NCBI GenBank assembly: GCA_030832365.1 | Contig: JAURJF010000013.1 | Coordinates: 1 to 17,772 of the forward strand | Length of the DNA: 17,772 nucleotides | Source of the DNA: Candidatus Nanopelagicales bacterium | GTDB taxonomy: Bacteria; Actinomycetota; Actinomycetes; Nanopelagicales; Nanopelagicaceae | Reading direction: 5' to 3' | Part shown: positions 8,132 through 14,764 of the stretch, one piece after another | Layout: each line of letters begins with the position of its first letter | How positions within the stretch are numbered: position 1 is the first letter of the stretch | The notes under the pieces: model-generated | What the model was told of the DNA's origin: nothing | Databases searched by the model: none | The model's input: only the letters and a program-made list of their open reading frames with translations | Made by a program: the position numbers and the translations under genes

Positions 8132-8138
8132 TACCCTA
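8132..8138. promoter_or_regulatory. Candidate shared bidirectional -10 box between menB and menE
   Basis: The heptamer TACCCTA holds TACCCT on the plus strand (8132-8137) and TAGGGT on the minus strand (8138-8133), both TANNNT. A start site seven bases past each box falls at 8144 (three bases before the menE ATG at 8147) and 8126 (one base before the menB ATG at 8125). One symmetric box could therefore give two almost leaderless mRNAs whose start sites are 18 bases apart. No clear -35 is seen. Confidence 0.45.
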
Positions 8139-8146
8139 TGTCGGTT

Positions 8147-9187
8147 ATGGAACTTGCGGTAAAGCGAGAAGTGCAGATCATCGAGCCTGCGTGGTCGATG
8201 CCACACTTTCTCGAAAAGCTCTTGCTGGCCCTAAAGGATGGGCCGGCCCTTAGCACCGCTGCTTTAGATGTGGATCAAGTTGACCCCAAGGTTGCTCTAA
8301 TCGTAAAGACCTCTGGTTCGACCGGAAATCCCAAATCAGTTCTTCTTACCTCTCAATCACTTATTGCAAGTGCCAGGGCAAGTCATAAGTATTTAAGCGC
8401 AAGCTCTGGGCAGAGATGGTCTCTACTCTTGCCAACAAATCACATTGCTGGAATTAATATTTTAGTTAGATCAATAGAACTTGGCACAGAACCGGTTGGG
8501 GTTGATAGCCAGGCTGAATTTAGTGCGATAGTTCCAACGCAGCTGCATCGAGCAGTGCATTCAGATAAGCAACTATTAGAACATCTACAAAACTGTAGAG
8601 CTGTTCTTGTTGGTGGTGCTCGCTTAGATTCTGAGTTAAAAAAGAGAGCTCAAGATTTAGGCATTAATGTAATCACCACCTATGGAATGAGTGAGACTTC
8701 AGGTGGAGTCATCTATGATGGCAAAGCACTTGATGGAGTTTCATTCCAAATTATTGATAAACATATTGCTCTTAAAGGCCCACAGATAGCCTACGGTTAT
8801 CTGGAGGGCGGCTTTCCAATTAAAGATGGTTGGTTTATTACAAGTGATTTAGGTTTTATCCAAGATGGCGCTTTAGTAGTGGAGGCAAGAGCAGATGATC
8901 AAATCATCTCTGGTGGTGAAAATATCTCGTTAAGTGCTATCGAGAGCTATCTACAAAGCGAGTATTCAAATCCTGAAATCGTAGCATTTGCTAAATCAGA
9001 TGCTGAATGGGGAGAGAAGTTATGTATTGCAACGACCAGCAATATTGCACTCGATGAGATAAGAAGTAAATTAACCAATAGATTCGGCTCTCACGCCTCG
9101 CCAAAAGAGTTAGTTAGGGTCTCTAATATCCCTTATCTATCGCTCGGAAAGCCTGATAGAAGAAAGTTAAGTGATGACAACAGCTGA
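8147..9187 (+). CDS. menE: o-succinylbenzoate-CoA ligase
   Basis: MenE activates o-succinylbenzoate with ATP and CoA to give the MenB substrate. The 346-residue protein is a short actinobacterial-type adenylate-forming enzyme. A3 is TSGSTGNPK at 55-63, A5 YGMSETSGG at 179-187, A7 SDLG at 233-236, A8 RADDQIISGGENIS at 248-261, and A10 GKPDRRK with the likely catalytic K335. The open frame extends upstream to 7970, but that part is the antisense of menB. Candidate starts are ATG 8126, 8138 and 8147. 8147 is chosen because the first two lie before or against the -10 box and none has a Shine-Dalgarno site; it remains uncertain by up to seven residues. It overlaps menA by 14 bases and is divergent from menB. 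Confidence 0.93.
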   Translation: MELAVKREVQIIEPAWSMPHFLEKLLLALKDGPALSTAALDVDQVDPKVALIVKTSGSTGNPKSVLLTSQSLIASARASHKYLSASSGQRWSLLLPTNHIAGINILVRSIELGTEPVGVDSQAEFSAIVPTQLHRAVHSDKQLLEHLQNCRAVLVGGARLDSELKKRAQDLGINVITTYGMSETSGGVIYDGKALDGVSFQIIDKHIALKGPQIAYGYLEGGFPIKDGWFITSDLGFIQDGALVVEARADDQIISGGENISLSAIESYLQSEYSNPEIVAFAKSDAEWGEKLCIATTSNIALDEIRSKLTNRFGSHASPKELVRVSNIPYLSLGKPDRRKLSDDNS

Positions 9188-10043
9188 GCAGTGGTTGCAG
9201 GGGGCAAGGCCTAAGACGCTCTATGCTGCAATTGCTCCAGTTTTAGTTGGCACCGCATTTGCTGGATATAACGCCTCGCTTCTTCACTTTCTTCTTGCTT
9301 TGAGCGTCTCTCTATCTCTTCAAATTGGAGTTAATTATGCAAATGATTATTCAGATGGAGTTAAAGGCACAGATAACGATCGCCTAGGACCGATTCGCTT
9401 GGTGGCATCTGGGCTTGCTAAACCAAACACAGTAAGAAGCGCAGCCTTTCTATCCTTTGCGCTAGCTGCCATCTCTGGGCTCTTGCTCTCTTACAGAACT
9501 TCATGGGCATTAATTCCTATTGGTTTGATATCTATTGCTGCCGCTTGGGGATATACCGCTGGTTCTAAGCCTTATGGATATATGGGCTTTGGAGAGGTCT
9601 CAGTATTTATCTTCTTTGGGGTTATTGCTACAAATGGAACTTACTATGTTCAGGTAGAAGAGTTTTCATCACAGGTTCTCCTTGCTTCATTTGCTCTAGG
9701 GGCTCTCTCATGTGCAATTCTGGTTTTAAACAACTTAAGAGATTTACCTAAAGATTCTCAGGTAGGAAAGAGAACTCTGGCGGTAATAATCGGTGATACC
9801 CAGAGCCGTGATTTATATAGATGGCTAATCTTCTTTGCTTTAGTGATATCAGCTGCCTTAAGTATTACCTCTCCCTACTACCTGCTTGCCCTAGCAAGTG
9901 CTCCACTAGCGACTAAATCTGTAAGGGCAGTAAAAACAGGGGCTAGCGGGATGGAATTGGTGGATCTCTTAGCTAAAACAGGTCGAATCCAGATTATTTA
10001 TGCTTTAGCTCTTTCTTTAGCAGCCTTGTTAGTTGCGCGGTAA
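9174..10043 (+). CDS. menA: 1,4-dihydroxy-2-naphthoate polyprenyltransferase
   Basis: MenA attaches the polyprenyl tail to DHNA in the membrane, giving demethylmenaquinone for MenG. The 289-residue UbiA-family protein is largely hydrophobic with about eight or nine membrane segments. Both Mg-diphosphate motifs are present: NDYSDGVKGTD at 57-67, followed by the MenA-typical DRLGPIRLVASG, and NNLRDLPKD at 186-194, followed by GKRTLAVIIGD. A GTG directly before the ATG (9171) is a possible start one codon longer; ATG 9174 is preferred. The start lies inside the last codons of menE, so the two are translationally coupled. Its TAA stop is the first three bases of the candidate -10 box of the next gene. 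Confidence 0.95.
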   Translation: MTTAEQWLQGARPKTLYAAIAPVLVGTAFAGYNASLLHFLLALSVSLSLQIGVNYANDYSDGVKGTDNDRLGPIRLVASGLAKPNTVRSAAFLSFALAAISGLLLSYRTSWALIPIGLISIAAAWGYTAGSKPYGYMGFGEVSVFIFFGVIATNGTYYVQVEEFSSQVLLASFALGALSCAILVLNNLRDLPKDSQVGKRTLAVIIGDTQSRDLYRWLIFFALVISAALSITSPYYLLALASAPLATKSVRAVKTGASGMELVDLLAKTGRIQIIYALALSLAALLVAR

Positions 10044-10046
10044 AAT
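10041..10046 (+). promoter_or_regulatory. Candidate -10 box for the PLDc_N gene, built on the menA stop codon
   Basis: TAAAAT (five of six to TATAAT) begins with the TAA stop of menA and ends six bases before the ATG at 10053. The spacing matches the leaderless pattern elsewhere in the window. No good -35 is seen at 16-18 bases, so the downstream gene may be both promoter-driven and reached by read-through from menA. Confidence 0.45.
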
Positions 10047-10052
10047 ACCGCC

Positions 10053-10310
10053 ATGGTCCGCTGGGCAGTCATAGCTGCAATTATCACTCTGGCATTGATG
10101 ATATTTAGCATCATTGATTGCTCGCGCACTGCAGAAAATAACATTAGAAGTCTGCCTAAATGGGCTTGGCTAGTTATTATTATTTTTGTTCCAGCTATTG
10201 GCTCCATTGCCTGGATTATTGCTGGTCGCCCAAAGGGAAACGGTCGAGGAAGGCGCAAGGGAAAGATAGTTCCACCAGATGATAATCCTGATTTTCTTGG
10301 GAAGTTATAA
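10053..10310 (+). CDS. Small membrane protein with PLDc_N (cardiolipin synthase N-terminal-like) domain
   Basis: The 85-residue protein has two membrane helices (about 4-22 and 36-57) joined by DCSRT and a short loop, with LPKWAW at 34-39 and FVPAIG-IAWIIAGRP at 45-60, followed by a basic tail rich in Gly, Arg and Lys and ending in PPDDNPDFL. This is the pattern of the PLDc_N domain that precedes phospholipase-D-type cardiolipin synthases, but here it stands alone with no catalytic HKD domain, so it is not an enzyme. I recall stand-alone copies beside menA/menE in other actinobacteria, which suggests a membrane or quinone-related role; the function is not known to me. It starts nine bases after menA and ends tail to tail with the next gene. 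Confidence 0.85.
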   Translation: MVRWAVIAAIITLALMIFSIIDCSRTAENNIRSLPKWAWLVIIIFVPAIGSIAWIIAGRPKGNGRGRRKGKIVPPDDNPDFLGKL

Positions 10311-10796
10311 GCTCTTAATCATTCTAAAGTAATAGTTTCCTGGCTTTCCTCTACTTTCAATCCGGTCACCTCGTTTGGTAAAGCCATACTTTTCAAAGAC
10401 AGAGATTGCGCCGGTATTACTCTCCATCACTCCCAATCCTTGAACCATCCATCCACGCTTACTAGCAACTGAATCCATGTAATTAAAAATCGCTCTAACA
10501 GCGCCAGATCCACGATACTTAGGATTAGACCAGAGACCGCCCAACCAACAAGTTGCTCCAAAGTCACCTACCAAGTTCTCTATATTGATCATTGCGACAT
10601 CTTTTCCATCAATTGTTGCCACAACATATGAAAGTTTTTTGAAAGTCTCTCTCCATTGCTCTTCTGTAAAGTTTTGCTCTTCATCTATTTTGCCAGCAAG
10701 TATTGCTGGGCTATCAGCAAGAGCTGCTAGTCGCAGATCTCTTAATCGAGTCCAATCATCACTTGAGAGTTCTGTGACAGTTATCTCGGTAGACAT
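10305..10796 (-). CDS. GNAT family N-acetyltransferase
   Basis: The 163-residue protein has the GNAT fold: an N-terminal beta-alpha part (TVTELSSDDWTRLRDLRL), a central strand region (WLGGLWSNPKYRGSGAV, with the acetyl-CoA pyrophosphate loop YRGSGAV at 94-100) and the C-terminal NTGAISVFEKYGF typical of RimI-like acetyltransferases. The substrate cannot be told from sequence. It is a single-gene unit divergent from the small GNAT protein at 10860, with a well-formed promoter (TTGATA, 17 bases, CATAAT) ending six bases before its ATG and no Shine-Dalgarno, so probably leaderless. It overlaps the PLDc_N gene by six bases, TTATAA, where each strand supplies a TAA stop. Confidence 0.9.
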   Translation of the reverse strand: MSTEITVTELSSDDWTRLRDLRLAALADSPAILAGKIDEEQNFTEEQWRETFKKLSYVVATIDGKDVAMINIENLVGDFGATCWLGGLWSNPKYRGSGAVRAIFNYMDSVASKRGWMVQGLGVMESNTGAISVFEKYGFTKRGDRIESRGKPGNYYFRMIKSL

Positions 10797-10802
10797 ATAG
10801 GA

Positions 10803-10831
10803 ATTATGAAGTATGGCGGGGTTCTTATCAA
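10803..10831 (-). promoter_or_regulatory. Sigma-70-type promoter of the GNAT gene ending at 10305
   Basis: On the minus strand, TTGATA (10831-10826, five of six to TTGACA) and CATAAT (10808-10803, five of six to TATAAT) are separated by exactly 17 bases. Six bases then lead to the ATG at 10796, predicting a leaderless or nearly leaderless mRNA. This is the best consensus promoter in the window. Confidence 0.65.
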
Positions 10832-10853
10832 CAATAGTCCTTTTTGATACGGT
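10825..10853 (+). promoter_or_regulatory. Promoter of the small GNAT gene at 10860
   Basis: TTATCA (10825-10830, four of six to TTGACA), a 17-base spacer, and TACGGT (10848-10853) preceded by TG one base upstream (extended -10). Six bases later comes the ATG at 10860. The -35 overlaps the -35 of the divergent promoter by five bases. Confidence 0.55.
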
Positions 10854-10859
10854 GCTCTT

Positions 10860-11168
10860 ATGAGTATTTCTATCTTGAAAAATGATGAGCTCAATAGATT
10901 TGAAATCTATTCTGATAGAGAGCTAGCAGGCTTTGCAGAATTTAAGATAGAAAACCAAATGATTTCCTATACCCATACAGAAATTGATCCTAAATTTGGT
11001 GGTCAAGGGTTGGGCAGTCAACTAATAAAAGAAGCTTTAGATGAAGCACTGGATCAAAATCTTGAAGTTGCACCCTACTGTTCTTTTGTCTCTGCTTATA
11101 TTAAGAAAAATAGCGAGAAGTATCTTCACTTAGTTCCAGAGGGCAAGCGGGCAAAGTTTGATCTATAG
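10860..11168 (+). CDS. Small GNAT-like N-acetyltransferase (YidJ/COG2388 type)
   Basis: The 102-residue protein is a minimal GNAT fold. It has RELAGFAEFKI (20-30), HTEIDPKFGGQGLGSQL with the acetyl-CoA loop GGQGLGS at 47-53, and the family hallmark APYCSFVSAYIKKN at 71-84. The nearby cysteine (C74) is the conserved one of this subfamily. Targets are not known; such proteins are widespread and often annotated only by fold. It is divergent from the larger GNAT gene, likely leaderless (no Shine-Dalgarno, -10 box ending six bases before the ATG), and overlaps ccsB tail to tail by the hexamer CTATAG. Confidence 0.88.
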   Translation: MSISILKNDELNRFEIYSDRELAGFAEFKIENQMISYTHTEIDPKFGGQGLGSQLIKEALDEALDQNLEVAPYCSFVSAYIKKNSEKYLHLVPEGKRAKFDL

Positions 11169-12059
11169 ACCGCTATAGGTATGTCTTCCGCTTCCCCATA
11201 CATTGATATAGACATAGTTTAATAGGTAAGAAGAGCCAGCGATTAGACAGAGCCAGGCTGCCTTTCTTCCCTTCCACCCTGCGGTCACTCGCGCGTGCAA
11301 ATATGAGGCATAAAGAATCCAGGTAATAAAAGCCCAAGTCTCTTTTGGATCCCATCCCCAATAGCGACCCCAAGCTGCCTCTGCCCAGATAGCGCCTGAG
11401 ATAACTGCAAAGGTCCATAATGGAAACACAAATGCTACTAAGCGATATGAGAGTTGATCTAAGCTCTCAAGAGATGGAAGTCTTTTTGCAAACTCACTTC
11501 TCTCGCCTTTTCTCTCAATACGATCTAACCAGAGATAAGCACCAGCTACCGTATTTGAAAGTAAGAAGATTCCGCCAGAGAGAATCGCTGAAGATACATG
11601 AATCACCAACCAGCTAGATTGCAGCGCTGGAACTAGTGGAGCACTTGGTCTATATAAAAGAGTGATAGCTGATCCAAGAATTAAGAGAATCAGAATTGAA
11701 CTAGGTAGACCTAGCCAACTTAAATCAAATTTAAGCCCAATTATTAAATATGCCAGTGCAAATGTCATTGCTCCAGTTATTGAGTATTCATACATATTGC
11801 CAAGCGGTATTCGCTCAGCTGAAATTCCACGCGCAATTACTGCCAGGGTTAGGGATGCTGTAGCTAATAAGAATACGATGCTTGCTACTTTTCTTGATTT
11901 AGTAGTAATACTTCGATCTAGATGCTTATCGCCTGAAATTTTATTGGCACGTAGTGAAAAGGCAGTTTCATAGGTATAAGAGAGAAATGAGAGCGCATAG
12001 AGAGCAAGAGCAACATAAATTAGATCATTTGATAGATATGCCCAATCGCTCTGACTCAC
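11163..12059 (-). CDS. ccsB: Cytochrome c biogenesis protein CcsB (haem handling, CcsA/CcmC family)
   Basis: This integral membrane protein partners ResB in System II cytochrome c maturation, delivering haem across the membrane and joining it to CXXCH apoproteins. In its 298 residues I place GNMYEY at 87-92, a periplasmic-side histidine H154 in WLVIHVS, the tryptophan-rich WWD region WGRYWGWDPKETW at 230-242, H255 in ASYLHAR, and H293 near the C-terminus; these histidines are the usual haem ligands. About eight membrane segments are visible. The start is GTG at 12059, overlapping the resB stop as GTGA, with AGGTGA six bases upstream. It is the last gene of the five-gene operon. Confidence 0.94.
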   Translation of the reverse strand: MSQSDWAYLSNDLIYVALALYALSFLSYTYETAFSLRANKISGDKHLDRSITTKSRKVASIVFLLATASLTLAVIARGISAERIPLGNMYEYSITGAMTFALAYLIIGLKFDLSWLGLPSSILILLILGSAITLLYRPSAPLVPALQSSWLVIHVSSAILSGGIFLLSNTVAGAYLWLDRIERKGERSEFAKRLPSLESLDQLSYRLVAFVFPLWTFAVISGAIWAEAAWGRYWGWDPKETWAFITWILYASYLHARVTAGWKGRKAAWLCLIAGSSYLLNYVYINVWGSGRHTYSGL

Positions 12060-13507
12060 TTTTGATCACCTAACTCTTGAATCATCTTGCCTATCTCATC
12101 TTCTAGCCCTGGTAGCTTATTGAGAGCAAGGCCAGCTATTTCTAAGTTGCCCCCAACTTCTCTAACCCAAATTCGTCTCTGACGAATAAAGAGTGAGATA
12201 AGAAGACCTGCGATGGCGAGAATACTTCCAATGAGAGCGTATTGCTTACCGGGATCTCTAACTACTTGAAGGTTTACCCAAGGAACTACTCCATTAAATG
12301 TGATTGACCCCACCTCAAAGGAGTAGCTCTCACCGATGCTAAGAGCCCAGAGCCCAATTCGCTCCATATCTGTAGTGTCGATTCGATAGATAGATTGTGG
12401 AACGCCATCATCCATCTTCAAATCCCCTTTCCAAACTGAAAGTAAAAGCCTTGGATCAAGTAGTTCAGGAAATGAAGAGAAGCCACCACGAACTTCATCT
12501 CTTGCAGCAGTTGGGAAAAAAGAGCTTACAAAGCCAATCTGTGGATCCATATCAGGAACCTTGATTGCGCCTATTGAACTTAAGTTTGAATCTTGGGGAA
12601 GAAATGGAACTGGGCCTTCGAATTTAACAAGACCTGCGCTATCTCTAACTGTAACTAGAGGTGAGTATCCATTTGCTTGGAGATAAACCCTTGTTGAGCC
12701 AAAGGTGAGCGGCTTATTTACCTTAACTATCTGATTGACCTCAGATGAATCTAGAGAATCTTTAGTGGTGACTTTTAACTCATAATCTAAGGCTTGAGTA
12801 GTTTTACGATCATAGGTGGCTGAAAAGTTATTTACTCTGATAGTAAATGTTGGAAGAGAACCTAGAGAAAAGAAGCGCCCTGGGGTGAGATTGTCATAAT
12901 TTGTTGGCGTATTAATAAATCGCTCACCAACATTAACTATTGCCTCACCTCGCATGCCAAATACTGAACTTCCAGCAATACCTAATAGAACAACAATTAA
13001 GGAGAGATGAAAGAGCAAATTGCCAGTCTCTCTTAAATAACCTTTCTCTGCTGCTATTGAATCACTCGTCTTTGAAATCCTAAATCTATTTTTCTTTAAC
13101 CACGCTTCAGCTCTTTCAAGGCTAGCCGGGCTTAATTGAAAGCCCTCCATCGTATTTAGTAGTGAGGGAGCCTCAGGTGGAGCTTTAAATATCTCTTTAA
13201 AGTAATGAAAAGATCTAGGTAATACGCACCCTACTAGAGAGATGAATAGAAGCAGATAGATAGCAGAGAACCAGGGAGAGCCATAAACATCAAATAAATA
13301 GAAGCGATCTAGCCACTTTGCGCCATTTGGATCGTCATCAAAGTATTCGCGAACTTTTAGCGGGCTCTGTGTTCGCTGCGGGAATATCGATCCAGGAATT
13401 GAGGCAATACCAAGTAATAGAAGCAAAATCAGAGCTGTGCGCATACTTGTTAATTGACGCCATAGATAGCGAAGAAGTGATGTAGTCCCTAGCTCTGGCG
13501 CGCTCAT
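12056..13507 (-). CDS. resB: Cytochrome c biogenesis protein ResB (Ccs1)
   Basis: ResB (Ccs1) is the second half of the System II haem lyase and holds the reduced apocytochrome. The 483-residue protein has the conserved N-terminal MRTALILLLLLGIASIPGSI with FPQR at 22-45, a second membrane segment at about 80-98, GYLRETGNLLFHLSLI leading into a third at about 163-180, a large extracytoplasmic domain (about 185-420) with NKPLTFGSTRVY and QANGYSP, and a last membrane helix at about 425-443, then a short cytoplasmic tail with acidic residues. The histidine in LLFHLS is a likely haem-contact residue. Its ATG overlaps the ccdA stop by one base (TAATG), with GGTGAT just upstream. Confidence 0.94.
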   Translation of the reverse strand: MSAPELGTTSLLRYLWRQLTSMRTALILLLLLGIASIPGSIFPQRTQSPLKVREYFDDDPNGAKWLDRFYLFDVYGSPWFSAIYLLLFISLVGCVLPRSFHYFKEIFKAPPEAPSLLNTMEGFQLSPASLERAEAWLKKNRFRISKTSDSIAAEKGYLRETGNLLFHLSLIVVLLGIAGSSVFGMRGEAIVNVGERFINTPTNYDNLTPGRFFSLGSLPTFTIRVNNFSATYDRKTTQALDYELKVTTKDSLDSSEVNQIVKVNKPLTFGSTRVYLQANGYSPLVTVRDSAGLVKFEGPVPFLPQDSNLSSIGAIKVPDMDPQIGFVSSFFPTAARDEVRGGFSSFPELLDPRLLLSVWKGDLKMDDGVPQSIYRIDTTDMERIGLWALSIGESYSFEVGSITFNGVVPWVNLQVVRDPGKQYALIGSILAIAGLLISLFIRQRRIWVREVGGNLEIAGLALNKLPGLEDEIGKMIQELGDQK

Positions 13508-14232
13508 TAAATCACCGGAATGAAGGAGCTAATGGTGCCGCGTAGCGATGCCATTAAATACTCCCAGAGGCCAAATACTTGAAGTAGCCCAATAGAAATA
13601 AGAAACACTCCACCAATAATTGAAATTACCTGACCTCTTTGGATTAGATAGCGACGAAACTTATTTGAGCGCTCTAGAAAGAGTGCAAAGAAAATAAATG
13701 GGGCGCCAAGGCCTATACAGTAAAAGAGTGAAAGAATTGCTCCTCGCGCAGCGCTTGCCTCAATTAAGGCCAGAGTCTGCACAGCTCCCAGTGTTGGGCC
13801 AATACATGGTGTCCAGCCAAGTCCAAACATAAAGCCAAGAATCGGCGCGCTTATTAACCCTGTTGAGGCAACAAAAGGGAATTTAAAGGATCTATAGAAT
13901 TTTTCGGAAAAAAGAAAGATTAATCCGAAGAAAATTGTTAAGACTCCAAGTAGGCGAGTAAGACCTGATGTCCTACTCAATATTGCATCACCTAGCGCGC
14001 CAAAAGCTACGCCATAGGTCATAAATAGAAATGCAAATCCAAGAACAAATAAAAATGAACCTAGAAGAACGCGCCCTTTAGATGCAAAAGCTCCTGAGAC
14101 GTAACCTAAATAACCAGGAAGTAGAGGCAATACGCAGGGAGAAGCAAAAGAAATCAACCCTGCAATGAGTGCAACTAAGCTCGCAGCTAAGAGGCTGCCA
14201 TCAAATACCTGATTAACTAGAAAATCACTCAT
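13507..14232 (-). CDS. ccdA: Cytochrome c biogenesis / thiol-disulfide transporter CcdA
   Basis: CcdA carries reducing equivalents from cytoplasmic thioredoxin across the membrane to the TlpA/ResA-like partner encoded just upstream. The 241-residue protein has six membrane segments and both redox cysteines: C33 in SFASPCVLPLLPGYLGY and C143 in GWTPCIGPTLGAV. No N-terminal or C-terminal thioredoxin domain is fused, unlike DsbD. The start overlaps the end of the TlpA-like gene by eight bases, and its stop overlaps the resB start by one base. Confidence 0.95.
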   Translation of the reverse strand: MSDFLVNQVFDGSLLAASLVALIAGLISFASPCVLPLLPGYLGYVSGAFASKGRVLLGSFLFVLGFAFLFMTYGVAFGALGDAILSRTSGLTRLLGVLTIFFGLIFLFSEKFYRSFKFPFVASTGLISAPILGFMFGLGWTPCIGPTLGAVQTLALIEASAARGAILSLFYCIGLGAPFIFFALFLERSNKFRRYLIQRGQVISIIGGVFLISIGLLQVFGLWEYLMASLRGTISSFIPVI

Positions 14233-14764
14233 CGCTCTTCACTCTCTCGATTAACTCCTTAAGTGAGGAGTAAGTGACCTCACCACTAATTCTTGCTGCA
14301 ACGCGAGATTTACTATCAATTATTAGGGTTGTTGGAATGGCATTTGGAATTAACTGTCCATGAAACTCAAGCAAAATAGCATCATCAGTTAATGAGGGAT
14401 AGGTAATGGCAAAGCGATCAACAAATGATTGCGCAGCAACTCTTGTATCCCTAGTTAGAACTCCTAGGAATTGAACCTCTGGATAGGCAAGAGAGAGTTC
14501 TTGCAAAGCTCCTGCCTCTGCTCGGCAGGGAGAGCACCAAGAGGCCCAGACATTGAGAATTAATAGCTTTCCTGGCTCTGCTTGAAAGCTCCCACCACTT
14601 AAAGTTGGTCCAGAAATTTCTGTAGCTACTTTTCTCTTATCAGGTGAGATATATGTAGCTACACCATTTCCTGAGATGAATGCCTGTTCATCACCGCTAG
14701 TTACTCCATTACTCGAACATGCTATTAGCAATGGCAGGCAAAGAAGAATTAGAAGTTTTCTCAT
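14225..14764 (-). CDS. TlpA/ResA-like thiol-disulfide oxidoreductase, predicted lipoprotein
   Basis: This is a membrane-anchored thioredoxin-fold reductase, expected to keep apocytochrome c cysteines reduced for haem attachment. The first 15 residues are a hydrophobic signal ending in the lipobox LLIAC, with C16 the predicted lipid-modified cysteine followed by SSNG. The thioredoxin active site is WASWCSPC with C77 and C80, and a cis-proline region appears at PNAIPTTLII. Length (179 residues) is normal for ResA/TlpA. In place it equals ResA; in Mycobacterium the equivalent position also holds a thioredoxin-like protein. It overlaps the preceding phosphatase gene by ATGA and has no Shine-Dalgarno of its own, so it depends on coupling. 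Confidence 0.93.
   Translation of the reverse strand: MRKLLILLCLPLLIACSSNGVTSGDEQAFISGNGVATYISPDKRKVATEISGPTLSGGSFQAEPGKLLILNVWASWCSPCRAEAGALQELSLAYPEVQFLGVLTRDTRVAAQSFVDRFAITYPSLTDDAILLEFHGQLIPNAIPTTLIIDSKSRVAARISGEVTYSSLKELIERVKSDE

Noticed and set aside
9998..10258. Minus-strand open frame across the menA end and the PLDc_N gene
   Set aside because: It overlaps two better supported genes and shows no motif.
11420..11973. Plus-strand open frames inside ccsB
   Set aside because: Mirror of membrane helices of CcsB; no start signal or family resemblance.
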